Positions 17,655 through 27,101 of a DNA stretch of 64,000 nt are shown piece by piece. Within the stretch, counting starts at the first letter, position 1. Every line of letters begins with the position of its first letter. The DNA is taken from the NCBI GenBank assembly GCA_905142475.1, contig LR990730.1, positions 1,426,001-1,490,000 of the forward strand. The letters run 5' to 3'. The notes below the pieces were generated by a model, which made no database searches, was not told where the DNA came from, and saw nothing but the letters and a program-made list of their open reading frames with translations. The translations under genes were made by a program, and so were the position numbers. The stretch is from Xanthomonas hydrangeae. GTDB taxonomy: Bacteria; Pseudomonadota; Gammaproteobacteria; Xanthomonadales; Xanthomonadaceae.

Positions 17655-18514
17655 GCTGGCAGTGTCCCTGTCGAAAGGGCATGCAGAACCTGCTCCAGTG
17701 TCTTGGGAACATGGCCAGAGAGGTGCTCGACATCGCCGGTCACTACGTCAAATGCGCCGCTCACGAAGTCGCGCTGGATGCTGACGACTGCGTCCACCAC
17801 TTCCTCCGGCAGACCTGATTGCGTCATGCCCTCCCGCAGTTGCGTTTCGGTTACTACAGTAAAACCGACCTGCTTACTGGCGAAGGACGTCGCGGCGGCA
17901 GACCTCTGTGCACTGGTCAGACGCTCAGGCCCAGTCAACGCATAAATGGCCCCTGTGTGTCCCTCGCTGGTCAGGACACCAGCGGCTGCAGCAGCGATGT
18001 CGCCTCGCGAAACGTAGGAAACCCGGCTCTCCCCAAGCCCAACGAGCGCGCCCGATGCCGCTGACGCCTGAGCTTCCTGGGCGAATGCCTCGGCGTAGTA
18101 GCTCATGCGCAAAATGGTCCAGGACGGCGCGTTCTTGATGAGATGCTGCTCGCCGACCCAGTAGGACGCACCGACGGCGGGCTCTTCCTGCTGCCGGGTG
18201 CCGAGCGCAGACAGCAGCACAATGTGCTTGACGCCTGCGGCAATGGCCGCATCAATCGCTGCGATGTTCTGGGCTGCACGGACACCCCGACGCAGATCGG
18301 AGCTAGGAATGAGTAACAGCTGATCCAGGCCTGCGTAGCCACGGGGTAGGGTCTCGGGGCGATCGTAATCGCCTTGCCGTGCTTCAACTTCTGCCGGTAG
18401 CGCGTCTGGAGAGCGGGAAATGCCGACCAGATCCACCTCCGGATGACGCGCGGTAACTTCTTGCAGAACTGCTCGCCCAAGCTGCCCGCCTGCTCCGCTG
18501 ACACCGATCTTCAT
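17651..18514 (-). CDS. NmrA-like NAD(P)-binding protein, QorB-like quinone reductase
   Basis: 287 residues from ATG 18514. The N-terminal GAGGQLGRAV is a GxxGxxG dinucleotide-binding loop. The sequence pattern (DYDRPETL, LLIPSSD, HIVLLSALG, ILRMSYYAE) matches QorB / NmrA atypical SDRs that reduce quinones with NADPH. It is the first gene of the three-gene operon. A 17-bp palindrome lies 13 bp upstream, facing the divergent HxlR gene. Confidence 0.88.
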   Translation of the reverse strand: MKIGVSGAGGQLGRAVLQEVTARHPEVDLVGISRSPDALPAEVEARQGDYDRPETLPRGYAGLDQLLLIPSSDLRRGVRAAQNIAAIDAAIAAGVKHIVLLSALGTRQQEEPAVGASYWVGEQHLIKNAPSWTILRMSYYAEAFAQEAQASAASGALVGLGESRVSYVSRGDIAAAAAGVLTSEGHTGAIYALTGPERLTSAQRSAAATSFASKQVGFTVVTETQLREGMTQSGLPEEVVDAVVSIQRDFVSGAFDVVTGDVEHLSGHVPKTLEQVLHALSTGTLPA

Positions 18515-18526
18515 GACCAACTTCCT

Positions 18527-18543
18527 ACGAACAAAATGTTCGT
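18527..18543. promoter_or_regulatory. Palindromic operator ACGAACA-AAA-TGTTCGT, probable HxlR site
   Basis: A perfect 7-bp inverted repeat with 3-base spacer lies between the divergent QorB-like and HxlR genes. Another half-site TGTTCGT lies about 45 bp to the right, just inside the HxlR leader. HxlR proteins bind such short palindromes and regulate the divergent gene. It overlaps the leader of the oxidoreductase operon. Confidence 0.6.
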
Positions 18544-18636
18544 GCAATGTGGTCCGGGCTTCGGTAGATTGCAAGAACGCACATGGCTGTTCGTAGGCAC
18601 AGGTATGTGCGTTATGAAGACAGGAAAAGCTCCCTC

Positions 18637-19014
18637 ATGAACACGGAAAATCCTTTGATTCACGGCCCCGATGCTGACACTTGCAAAGCGTTAGGCAACA
18701 TCCTGGATCGCGTGGGCGACAAGTGGACGGTGATGGTCGTTGGAATGCTTTCGGGTGGTGCGATGCGGTTTAACGCACTTCAGCGAGCCGTCCCCGGTGT
18801 TTCTCATCGCATGCTGACGTTGACGCTACGCGGACTCGAACGGGACGGTCTGGTGAAGCGAACTGCATTCGCGACGGTTCCGCCGAAAGTCGAATACGAG
18901 TTGACACCCCTCGGTCTTTCGCTCAAAGCACCCTTGGAGGTGCTGGCAAAATGGGTGCAGAAAAATCGTAGTGCGGTTGAACTCGCGCGCTCGACTTTTG
19001 ATCAGCGCGATTGA
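18637..19014 (+). CDS. HxlR-family transcriptional regulator
   Basis: 125 residues from ATG 18637. It is a winged-helix protein with the HxlR/YodB layout: ALGNILDRVGDKWTVMVVGML at the start, then MRFNALQRAVPGVSHRMLTLTLRGLERDGLV. A conserved Cys near the N-terminus (DTCKAL, residue 14) matches the redox or electrophile-sensing Cys of YodB/HypR-type members. It is divergent from a quinone-reductase-like operon, which fits a quinone- or disulfide-stress switch. Confidence 0.88.
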   Translation: MNTENPLIHGPDADTCKALGNILDRVGDKWTVMVVGMLSGGAMRFNALQRAVPGVSHRMLTLTLRGLERDGLVKRTAFATVPPKVEYELTPLGLSLKAPLEVLAKWVQKNRSAVELARSTFDQRD

Positions 19015-19154
19015 TCAAAGAGTGCGATGCTTCATCAAACGCACCATGCAACGCAAGCTTCGCCAGGCCGTCCACAATGGAGCGAAGTTTGGCTGAAAAT
19101 CAGCTTGCCCGTAGTCACTGCTCACGAACATCTATTTGATGCTGCGTGGAGTGC

Positions 19155-19373
19155 TCAGCACTCCAGGGCCATGTCCCACCGGTCCAAGCCTGCACCATAG
19201 CCATCTCGCACAACGTGCTGCGCGACAAACCCGAAGCGGGCATAAAACGCCTGAGTGTGTTGGCTGGTGTCCAACACGACTCGCTGGATGTTCGGCATCA
19301 AGCGCACGGCTTCGAGCCGAGCCGAGAGCAACTCCGTTCCCAGGCCTTGGCGATGCAAGGTCGGATGGACCAT
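19155..19373 (-). pseudogene. GNAT acetyltransferase, C-terminal fragment
   Basis: The acetyl-CoA site is clear (HRQGLGTELLSARLE) and so is the C-terminal FYARFGFV. Upstream in frame the reading 'ALGSTASLCWG' continues the fold, but the sequence becomes non-protein-like by about 19450 and no proper start exists. It is therefore an N-terminally decayed GNAT gene lying against the end of the MFS gene. Confidence 0.6.
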
Positions 19374-19513
19374 GCCCCAGCACAGGCTTGCTGTCGAGCC
19401 AAGCGCTTCGGCACATCTGCCCGCTCCGCAATCCTCAGTGCGCGCCGCAATTCGATGCGTCTTTACTGCGCAAGCCGTGCTGCGCAGTGGTACCGGCTCC
19501 CTACTTCCAGCGT

Positions 19514-20728
19514 TTATGCCTGTCTTCCGACGGTAGCCGGCCGCGACACGTCGCTGTCATCGTTTGATGCCGCAAAGCCATGCCGCTTGGCCATCCACGT
19601 CACCATCAGCGTTGCGGCAAGCAGCACCAGCAACGCAGGCGGGAACGCTCCAACGCCGAGCTGGTCGAGCAGCACGCCACCGAGAAGGCCGCCACCGGCG
19701 ATGGCGGTATTCCATGCGGTCACCAACATGGATTGAGCCACATCGGCCTCGTCTCCCGCCGATTTGGCGAGCGCTGTCTGAAACAACGTCGCGCTGCCGC
19801 CGAAGGCAAGCCCCCAGACGCCGACCGCGATGTAGACGATCGTGGGAGACGTGCCGGCCAGGCCCAGTGCCAATGCCGCCGCACAGAACAGCAGCGTGCT
19901 GGTCAGCGTCAGAGCGCGTAGATGGCGGTCGATCAGTACGCCCACGATCCAGATGCCGATCAGCGAGGCGCCACCGAAGACCAGCAACACCAGATCGGTG
20001 CGTTGCGCCATGCGGGCCTCCGCCAGGAACGAGGCGATGTAGGTGTAGAGAATGTTGTGGGCCAACACGAAAGCCAGCACCACGAACAGCACCGGCCGAA
20101 TGCCGGGCAACCTCAACACGTGCGCCAGACGTTGCTGCTTGCCTTGCGCCTGCCCTGCGAAATCCGGCACCTGCAGGCGCACCCACAGCATCAGGATCAC
20201 CGCCAAGACGCTCATGATGCCGAAGCACACACGCCAGCGCACCAGGCTGCCAAGGAACGCGCCGGCCGGCACGCCCAGCGACAGTGCCAGCGGTGTGCCA
20301 ACCATGGCGATCGCGATGGCGCGGCCTTTCTGATGTTCGGGCACCATGCGCGCGGCATAGCCGGCCAGTAACGCCCACAACAATCCGGCCGAGACGCCTG
20401 CCAGAAAGCGCACCACCATCGTCAGCGCATAGCTGCTGGACAGCGTGGTGATCGTGTTGGCGATGGCGAAGCCGGCGACGGCCGCCAGCAGCAGCGGGCG
20501 ACGGGCAATGCCCTGGGTGGCGATCGTCAATGGTATCGCTGCCAACAAGGAACCGAGGGCATAGATGGTGACGGTCTGACCGACCCAGGCTTCGGAGACC
20601 GCTAAGCCATCTGCCATCTGCGGCAGCAGACCCGCCGGCAGGGCCTCGGTGAGGATGGTGACAAAGGCGGCCATGGCAAGCGCGAGCAAGGGTGCCAGTG
20701 GCAAGCGATCTTTCGCAGTCGAGCTCAT
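19514..20728 (-). CDS. MFS efflux transporter, DHA1 family
   Basis: 404 residues with about 12 membrane segments. 'VTILTEALPAGLLPQMADGL' at the start and 'FLAGVSAGLLWALLAGYAARMVP' are typical of the DHA1 branch that includes arabinose and chloramphenicol exporters. It overlaps the upstream serine-hydrolase gene by 4 bp (ATGA), so the pair is translated together. The divergent LysR at 22038 is the likely regulator. Confidence 0.88.
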   Translation of the reverse strand: MSSTAKDRLPLAPLLALAMAAFVTILTEALPAGLLPQMADGLAVSEAWVGQTVTIYALGSLLAAIPLTIATQGIARRPLLLAAVAGFAIANTITTLSSSYALTMVVRFLAGVSAGLLWALLAGYAARMVPEHQKGRAIAIAMVGTPLALSLGVPAGAFLGSLVRWRVCFGIMSVLAVILMLWVRLQVPDFAGQAQGKQQRLAHVLRLPGIRPVLFVVLAFVLAHNILYTYIASFLAEARMAQRTDLVLLVFGGASLIGIWIVGVLIDRHLRALTLTSTLLFCAAALALGLAGTSPTIVYIAVGVWGLAFGGSATLFQTALAKSAGDEADVAQSMLVTAWNTAIAGGGLLGGVLLDQLGVGAFPPALLVLLAATLMVTWMAKRHGFAASNDDSDVSRPATVGRQA

Positions 20729-21924
20729 TGCCTTGCTTCCACGGTGGCATACACCGCATCGCGCAGATCGGTGACGAAGCTGCCCGACATGCTTTCGTAC
20801 AAGGTGTTGGTGAAGGCGACCACGCTCAGGCCTAGCGCCCTGTCAACGAACCACGAGTGGCCATATGCGCCACCCCAGCGCCAGGTGCCCACCGATTCCG
20901 GCGATGCGGCGAGCGCGGGGTCGCGCAAGATCGAGAACCCCAGCCCGAAGCCAAGCCCTGGCAGATCCTGCAGCGCAGCGCCTCCGGTCTGATCGCTCGC
21001 CATCTCCTCGATCAACGGGCTAGGCAGCAGCTCGCCATCGCCATCGCCATCGCGCAAGGCTTCGAGCAGACCCAGAAAATCCTCGGCGGTGCCCACCATG
21101 CCGGCGCCGCCAGAGGCAAATGCCTGCGGATCGAAGATGCGGGCGGGGCTGTAACGGATGCCGATCGCGCCTTCGAAGGCCGAGACGGTTTCTGCTTCTG
21201 CCAGGCGATGCGGTTGTGGCGCTGCATTGACATAGGCGGTCGCCACACGCTGCGTTTCAAAGGTGACGAAATCGGTGTCCGCCATGCCCAGCGGTCCGGT
21301 CACCAACGCGCGCACCGCCTCGTTCAACGGGGCACCGTACACACGCGCAATCAACGCACCCAGCACGTCGGTTGCCAGCGAGTAGCCCCAGGCCGTGCCC
21401 GGCGCATAAAGCAGCGGCACGCTGGCAATGCGGCGCAGGTTTTCTTCCAGGGTGATGTCAGCGGCATCCATGCCGTCGGAGACGCCTGCGACTGCATAAG
21501 GACCATTGGCGTCTGCTTCAAGAAAGCGATAGCCAAGGCCGGCGGTATGGCTGAGCAGGTGGCGCGCCGTGATGCATGCGGGGAGGCCATCGGCCAGCCG
21601 TGGCTGGAACTCGGGCAGCCAGCGATCGATGCCTGCATCCAGATCCAGGCGCCCTTGCGCGACCAGCACCAGCGCGGCGGTTGAAATGATGGGTTTGCTG
21701 ACCGATGACAACCGAAAGAGCGCATCCACGCGCATCGCGCGACGGCTTTCCCGGTCTGCCCAGCCAGCGGCCTGTCGGTGGATCAGCTCCCCATTGCGGG
21801 CGACCAGGACGACCGCTCCCACCAGCCGTCGATCGTCCAGGGCGTGCTGAACGACCGCCTGGATGTTGCTGGCCAGCAGTGCGGGCGGCCTGGCGATGCG
21901 CGGCGGAGAGAGCAGTGTTGTCAT
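20725..21924 (-). CDS. Serine hydrolase, class C beta-lactamase/DD-peptidase-like
   Basis: 399 residues of the beta-lactamase/transpeptidase-like fold. The nucleophile motif is SVSK (Ser74, Lys77), the second motif YSL lies in 'WGYSLATDVLG', and an HSW segment near the C-terminus replaces KTG. No clear signal peptide, so probably cytoplasmic. This is the esterase/EstB-like type rather than a true beta-lactamase. Coupled to the MFS gene, it may modify the compound that is exported. Confidence 0.85.
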   Translation of the reverse strand: MTTLLSPPRIARPPALLASNIQAVVQHALDDRRLVGAVVLVARNGELIHRQAAGWADRESRRAMRVDALFRLSSVSKPIISTAALVLVAQGRLDLDAGIDRWLPEFQPRLADGLPACITARHLLSHTAGLGYRFLEADANGPYAVAGVSDGMDAADITLEENLRRIASVPLLYAPGTAWGYSLATDVLGALIARVYGAPLNEAVRALVTGPLGMADTDFVTFETQRVATAYVNAAPQPHRLAEAETVSAFEGAIGIRYSPARIFDPQAFASGGAGMVGTAEDFLGLLEALRDGDGDGELLPSPLIEEMASDQTGGAALQDLPGLGFGLGFSILRDPALAASPESVGTWRWGGAYGHSWFVDRALGLSVVAFTNTLYESMSGSFVTDLRDAVYATVEARQ

Positions 21925-22037
21925 GAGAGTGGTCGGTCGAGAGACAGTGCAGGCAGGGTAGACAGCCTTCGATTAAAGAAAAACTGGGGTAGAGTTCCGC
22001 GTTGTGCGGAACCAAGCGTCCGCAATGGAGGAGCGTG

Positions 22038-22958
22038 GTGGAGAGCCTGAGCGGGTTCGTGGTGTTCGTGCAGGTTGCCGAAACGCGCAGCTTCGTCGCG
22101 GCTGGCCGCTTGTTGGGCGTGTCGGCGTCTGCGGTCGGCAAGCGCGTGGTGCGGTTGGAGGAAAAACTCGGCGTGCGGCTGTTTCATCGCAGCACGCGCA
22201 GCGTCACGCTGACAGCCGAAGGCACGTTGTTCCTGGAGCGTAGCCGCCGCATCCTCGCCGAGATCGAAGCAGCGGAACTGGAGCTTTCGCAAGCCACCGC
22301 CGCGCCGCGCGGGCGCTTGCGGGTGAGCCTGCCGCTGGTCAGTGCGTTGGTATTGCCGGTGCTGGGTGACTTCATGCGCCACTATCCCGAGATCGAACTG
22401 GATCTGGATTTCAGCGACCGGATGGTCGACGTGATCGAGGAAGGGTTCGATGCGGTGGTGAGAACCGGCGAGCCGAGCGATTCCCGTCTTTCGGCCAGGC
22501 GTCTCGGTGGCTTCCAGATGATGCTGGTGGCTGCGCCCGAGTATCTCGCGCAGCACGGCACTCCGCGTGTGCCGGTCGATCTGCTGCAGCATGCCTGCCT
22601 GCATTACCGTTATCCCAACTCGGGAAAACTGGAAGCCTGGCCGCTGCATACGCGGCGCAACAGCGGCGAACTGGTACTTCCCACCTCGATGATCTGCAAC
22701 AACATCGAAACGCGCGTGTGCTTCGCAGTGCAAGGACTCGGAATAGCCTGCCTGCCGGATTTCGCTATCCGCGACCTGCTGGCAGACGGGCGCCTGCTTC
22801 CCGTGTTGGCCGAGCACGTGCGGCGCAGCGGCGCGTTCCACGTGCTTTGGCCGGCAAGCAAGCATCCTTCGCCGAAGGTGCGGGCGTTTGTCGACTTTCT
22901 GTGCGCCAGAGTGTTTCCTGACGACCAGAGCAAGCGGCGAAAGCCGGTCAAGCGATAA
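22038..22958 (+). CDS. LysR-type transcriptional regulator
   Basis: 306 residues. A GTG at 22038 follows GGAGGAG (22027-22033); GTG 22035 is too close to that site. Helix-turn-helix at residues ~18-45 (AETRSFVAAGRLLGVSASAVGKRVVRLE), then the LysR substrate domain. It is divergent from the serine-hydrolase/MFS pair, whose regulator it probably is. Confidence 0.9.
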   Translation: MESLSGFVVFVQVAETRSFVAAGRLLGVSASAVGKRVVRLEEKLGVRLFHRSTRSVTLTAEGTLFLERSRRILAEIEAAELELSQATAAPRGRLRVSLPLVSALVLPVLGDFMRHYPEIELDLDFSDRMVDVIEEGFDAVVRTGEPSDSRLSARRLGGFQMMLVAAPEYLAQHGTPRVPVDLLQHACLHYRYPNSGKLEAWPLHTRRNSGELVLPTSMICNNIETRVCFAVQGLGIACLPDFAIRDLLADGRLLPVLAEHVRRSGAFHVLWPASKHPSPKVRAFVDFLCARVFPDDQSKRRKPVKR

Positions 22959-23056
22959 CGCCGCGCCATGTCGCATTGGCGTTTGTCGTCGCGCAGATGT
23001 TGCGCCGGATGCATCGCCCGACTTTCTGCACCATCACAACACGCGCAACGTAGCCA

Positions 23057-23479
23057 ATGACGTATCTCTCGCTTTTCGCGCTTGCGCTTATCGCAGCCAC
23101 CTTGCTCCCTGCGCAGTCGGAGACGGCATTGGTGGCGCTGCTGTTGCGCGGCGATTCTGCGTTGGGGCTCGTGGCTGCTGCGAGCATCGGCAACGTGCTC
23201 GGCTCGCTGATCAACTGGTGGCTTGGGCGCGAGGCGTTGCGCTTTCAGGCAAAGCGCTGGTTCCCGATCAAAGCGGCTGCATTGCTGCGCGCCCAGGCGT
23301 GGTATGGAAAATACGGAAAATGGTCGCTGCTGCTGAGCTGGATGCCGATCATCGGCGACCCGTTGACACTTGCGGCGGGCGTCATGCGCGAGCCGCTGCG
23401 CGTGTTCCTGCCGCTGGTTGCGATCGCCAAGACCACCCGGTACGCCTTGCTCGCATGGGCGACGCTGAGTATTGCGTAG
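23057..23479 (+). CDS. YqaA-like DedA-family membrane protein
   Basis: 140 residues with four membrane segments. The sequence 'ATLLPAQSETALVALLLRG' and 'GNVLGSLINWWLGR' followed by 'LLSWMPIIGDPLTLAAGVMR' matches the YqaA/SNARE-associated (DedA) family of inner-membrane proteins, thought to be lipid or undecaprenyl-phosphate related transporters. Length is normal. Stand-alone gene. Confidence 0.85.
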   Translation: MTYLSLFALALIAATLLPAQSETALVALLLRGDSALGLVAAASIGNVLGSLINWWLGREALRFQAKRWFPIKAAALLRAQAWYGKYGKWSLLLSWMPIIGDPLTLAAGVMREPLRVFLPLVAIAKTTRYALLAWATLSIA

Positions 23480-23645
23480 ACAGCGCAACATCTGGGCATC
23501 GAGCGGCTCGCCAGCGCGTTATGAATTTAAGCGTGGGGCGATTACGTAGACGCTCGGTCGCCTACCAGTTGGGAGCGCGTCCAATGAAGACGATCAGGCG
23601 CATGGACAACCTGCACGTACATGCCTGGACGTGCCTTGATGAGGC

Positions 23646-23670
23646 AAAAAAAAACCCGGCATTGCCGGGT
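23646..23670 (-). terminator. Terminator of the chemoreceptor gene
   Basis: On the minus strand a 7-bp GC stem (23670-23664 with 23660-23654, loop of 3) is followed by a run of eight or nine T. It lies 20 bp after the receptor stop codon. Confidence 0.9.
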
Positions 23671-23689
23671 CTTTGAATGCGATCGAGGC

Positions 23690-25936
23690 TTAGAATTCCT
23701 GCCAGTTACTCCCGTCACCGGAGGCAGTGGCAGCCAGTTTCTTCGGTGCAGACGCTTGGCGGGTAGCGGCTTTGACCGGTGCTACTGTTCGGCCGCTGAC
23801 CAGGCTGGGCTTTGATGATGCGGTTGGTGCCGAACGCGCGCTGTGCGTGCTCGTCTGCGCAATCTTGAACACCGCAACCGCTTCGGTGAGCTGGCCGGCC
23901 TGTTCTTCCATCGAGCGGGCGGCTGCGGTGGCTTCTTCCACCAGTGCCGCATTTTGTTGGGTGGTCTCATCCATTTGCGTGACCGTGATGTTGACCTGCT
24001 CGATGCCGACCGACTGTTCCTGCGAGGCTGCAGAGATCTCACCCATGATGTCGGTTACGCGCTGCACGCTGGCCACAAGCTCGGCCATGGTGTTGCCGGC
24101 GGTGTGCACCAGCGTGGAGCCTTCGGTAACGCGCTGTACCGAGTCGTCGATCAAGCCCTTGATCTCCTTCGCAGCTGCGGTTGAGCGCTGAGCGAGCGTG
24201 CGCACTTCCGAGGCGACCACGGCAAAGCCACGGCCCTGTTCGCCGGCGCGTGCGGCTTCCACCGCCGCGTTCAGCGCCAGGATATTGGTCTGGAACGAAA
24301 TGCCGTCGATGACGCTGATGATGTCGGCGATCTTATTGGACGAGGCTTCGATGCCGGCCATGGTGCCCACGACCTTGCTCACGATCTCGCCGCCTTGCGA
24401 GGCCACGCTTGCCGCACCGATCGCCAGCTGATTGGCCTGGCGTGCATGCTCGGCGTTCTGGCGAACGGTGGAGGTGAGCTCTTCCATCGAGGCGGCGGTT
24501 TCTTCCAGGTTGGCCGCCTGCTGCTCGGTACGGTGCGACAGGTCCTGATTGCCGGCGGCGATTTCGCTGGCAGCCGAATTGATGGAGATTGCCGAGTGCT
24601 GGATGCGTCCGACGATTTCCGCCAGCTGCGTGGCGGTGGTATTGGCGTCGTCACGCATCTGCGCGAACACGCCCTTGAACTCGCCGCTCATGCGCGCCGT
24701 GAGGTCGCCTGCGGCGATGGATTGCAGCAGTGCAGACAGCGATTGCAGGTTGCCGTCTGCGGTGGACATCAAGTCATTGAGGCTGGTGACCATGGCGCGG
24801 AAATCATGCTGGAAGCGCTCGGTGTCGCCACGCACGCTGAAGTCCCCGGCTGCCGCTGCCGAAGCCAGGCGGCTGATTTCCTGATTGATCGCCTGCAGAT
24901 TCTGTTTGACCTGATTCATCGTCTCGGTGACCACCGCCTTCTCGCCCGGCAGCCGATCCATCTCATCGGACAGGTCGCCGATGGCGTAGCGTCCGATGAT
25001 CTGTGTCAGGCGCATCGTCATGGCGATATGCGAACTGGCCAGGGCGTTGGCATCGCGCACCATGTGACCGAACTCGCCAGGAAATGCATTTTCGTCCATG
25101 CGGTAGCTGATCTCGCCGGCATCGTGCCGGCGTGCCATTTCCAGCTGGGCGGCGATGACGCCTTGCAGGCGATCGCGGATGCGATAGACCGCACTGGCCA
25201 ACTGCACGGTTTCGTCCTTGCCGGTGACCTTGATATCGACATCGAGCACGCCGCGCGACAACTGCTCGACGGCGGCAACTGCCCGCTGGATCGAGCGTGA
25301 AATCGCGTTCCCCAGTAGCATCGCGATGCTCACGCCGGCCAGCGCGATCAACCCCAACGCGATCGCCGACAAGGTAATGGCGCGCGTGTTGGTGGCCTGT
25401 TGCTGCTGATAGCGCAGCTTGGCAGAGGCGGCCAGTTCGTCACGCAAGGTGGCAAGCCCGGCAAAGGTGGCGTTGGCGTTGTCCTTGACCTGGGTCCGAT
25501 TGACTTCGGCGCCGCCTGCGATATCGCCTGCTTCGATCAACTCGATCTGGCGCTGCATCCCCGCTTGCATCAGCGCATAGCTTGCCGTGATCTTTTGCAG
25601 CTGGGCGGTGTGCTCGGCTTCCTGGCTCAGCAACTGCTTGAGTTCCACGATGCTGGCCGCGACTTGCGTGAAGCGCGTTTGGTTTTCCTGCTTCCATTGC
25701 GTGATCAGCTCGGGCGTGCCGATGGCGATCATGCGCAGGATGTTGATATCCACCCGGGTCAGCTGACCGTCGATGCTGCTGGCAAGCGCAGAGCCGGTGA
25801 AGTCGCGATTGTAGAGCGTGCCGACATTGTTCTTGGAGGTGTGCAGGCTGTTCAGCAGGAACAGACACAGCAGGATGCTCGGAATCAGCGTTCCCAACAA
25901 TGCCAATATAAATTTGCTCTTGATCGTGGGTAGCAT
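23690..25936 (-). CDS. Methyl-accepting chemotaxis protein with CheR-docking tail
   Basis: 748 residues from ATG 25936 (MLPTIKSKF); an upstream TTG at 26020 would add an unlikely polar leader. Order: TM1 ~7-27, periplasmic four-helix domain ~28-185, TM2 ~187-210, HAMP and further HAMP-like segments ~210-430, then the signalling domain with the hairpin tip '[38 protein letters not shown]'. It ends NWQEF, matching the xWxxF pentapeptide that tethers CheR/CheB in high-abundance receptors. A sigma-28-like promoter lies at 26072-26098. Ligand unknown. Confidence 0.92.
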   Translation of the reverse strand: MLPTIKSKFILALLGTLIPSILLCLFLLNSLHTSKNNVGTLYNRDFTGSALASSIDGQLTRVDINILRMIAIGTPELITQWKQENQTRFTQVAASIVELKQLLSQEAEHTAQLQKITASYALMQAGMQRQIELIEAGDIAGGAEVNRTQVKDNANATFAGLATLRDELAASAKLRYQQQQATNTRAITLSAIALGLIALAGVSIAMLLGNAISRSIQRAVAAVEQLSRGVLDVDIKVTGKDETVQLASAVYRIRDRLQGVIAAQLEMARRHDAGEISYRMDENAFPGEFGHMVRDANALASSHIAMTMRLTQIIGRYAIGDLSDEMDRLPGEKAVVTETMNQVKQNLQAINQEISRLASAAAAGDFSVRGDTERFQHDFRAMVTSLNDLMSTADGNLQSLSALLQSIAAGDLTARMSGEFKGVFAQMRDDANTTATQLAEIVGRIQHSAISINSAASEIAAGNQDLSHRTEQQAANLEETAASMEELTSTVRQNAEHARQANQLAIGAASVASQGGEIVSKVVGTMAGIEASSNKIADIISVIDGISFQTNILALNAAVEAARAGEQGRGFAVVASEVRTLAQRSTAAAKEIKGLIDDSVQRVTEGSTLVHTAGNTMAELVASVQRVTDIMGEISAASQEQSVGIEQVNITVTQMDETTQQNAALVEEATAAARSMEEQAGQLTEAVAVFKIAQTSTHSARSAPTASSKPSLVSGRTVAPVKAATRQASAPKKLAATASGDGSNWQEF

Positions 25937-26071
25937 GCTGTGACCTGGGGAAGAAGCGGAGGAGTGGGAGGAGCCGGCGAGTGACTGGCCTGCCCGAGCA
26001 ACCTGAGGCGTTGTTGCCAACGTCGACCGGCTTGCCTGGTTCGCTAGCGCTTGCCGAGGTGTCTCAATCCG

Positions 26072-26098
26072 TTATCGGCAGATTTCACGAAATCTTGA
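26072..26098 (-). promoter_or_regulatory. Sigma-28 (FliA) type promoter for the chemoreceptor
   Basis: On the minus strand TCAA (26098-26095), 15 bases, then GCCGATAA (26079-26072). The consensus is TAAA-N15-GCCGATAA, so there is only one mismatch. It is oriented toward the receptor, about 135 bp before its start codon. Confidence 0.75.
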
Positions 26099-26387
26099 CT
26101 CGATGACAAGCTCAGTCATTCGCTCCGTCAGGCCGGGCATCGGTTTTAGTGGCGGCAAGTTCGCAGCTGAGATTTTTCATCGAGTCGAAAGCCGTCTCGG
26201 CAGCGAGTGAAAGCGATCTTGCCAGCGCACTGCCGGCAGCGCTCGGTGATGAAAAGCATCGCTTCAGTGGTTCGCGCAAAGCCTCTGCCATACGGTTCAG
26301 CAATGTCTTGGCGAATCTTGCGCGCAGCCGGTACAAACCCGTGCATTGCGGATAGCCTGTGCATCTTGAAAGGGATCGCGTGCGGAA

Positions 26388-26672
26388 ATGACGGAGCAGT
26401 TGACCGAGCAATGGATGACGGCAGTGACCGATGCGCTGAGCGAATTGCAGGCATCAAGAGTCGCGCAAGGGGCGATGCTGGAAGCCATGCTTGCTTCGCA
26501 TCCCGAACCGGCCTTGCTCAGACTGTGCTGGGATCGCCTGGCGGCATCGCTGATTGCCACAGTGGCGCAACGCAAAGCGTCGTCGACAGTGGAAAAACCC
26601 ATCGAGTCGCACACGTTGGAGCAACTCGCCTTCTGGAACGAGCGGCTCACCCGGTGCTCCCCGCCTGCTTAA
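26388..26672 (+). CDS. Small hypothetical protein (94 residues)
   Basis: Starts MTEQLTEQWMTAVTDALSELQASRV after a weak GCGGAA ribosome site. Mostly amphipathic helices, no signal peptide. It converges with the gene at 26680, with 7 bp between stop codons. No family recognised. The region 26100-26387 upstream shows nothing further. Confidence 0.45.
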   Translation: MTEQLTEQWMTAVTDALSELQASRVAQGAMLEAMLASHPEPALLRLCWDRLAASLIATVAQRKASSTVEKPIESHTLEQLAFWNERLTRCSPPA

Positions 26673-26679
26673 GCGGCGG

Positions 26680-26943
26680 CTACTGCAAGTCGGCCCTGAT
26701 CGAGGCATGCGCATCGAAGCGCACGTGCCCATCGCTGGAGACCTCGCATATCGCCATCCACTGCCTGGCGTGATCATGCGCGGCGATGCGGTCGGCGAAC
26801 GCATCGCCCGGCACACGGTATCGCTGCAAGGTGATGCCGCCGGATTTGCTGAGCAGCAGTTCAGCCGAAAACTGCCCCTGGCCGGGCGTGACATGCGCGG
26901 TGAGCTGATAGTCGCCCACGTGCCGAATCGATGACATTCCCAA
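26680..26943 (-). CDS. Small hypothetical protein (87 residues)
   Basis: The AGGAGG at 26949-26954 is spaced for the TTG at 26943 rather than the ATG at 26937, so the TTG start is chosen. Sequence MGMSSIRHVGDYQLTAHV...QRYRVPGDAFADRIAAHDHARQWMAIC has regular beta-strands and one helix, typical of small cytosolic Xanthomonadaceae proteins. Function unknown. Confidence 0.55.
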   Translation of the reverse strand: MGMSSIRHVGDYQLTAHVTPGQGQFSAELLLSKSGGITLQRYRVPGDAFADRIAAHDHARQWMAICEVSSDGHVRFDAHASIRADLQ

Positions 26944-27101
26944 TCGTGATCCTCCTTGACCTTGGTTGATTAGCGCTTTTGGCGTCCATGCCTGCGGGCC
27001 GACGCCGATGGTCCATCAGCCCGCAGGCCGCCGATTCTGCCAGAAAACCACGTGCATCGCTGTCAGGAACCACGAGCGGGGCCGTAAGGGAATTCCTTCA
27101 C

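Noticed and set aside
19557..20759. 400-codon frame overlapping the MFS gene
   Set aside because: Arg/His-rich out-of-frame shadow; the other frame shows 12 membrane helices.
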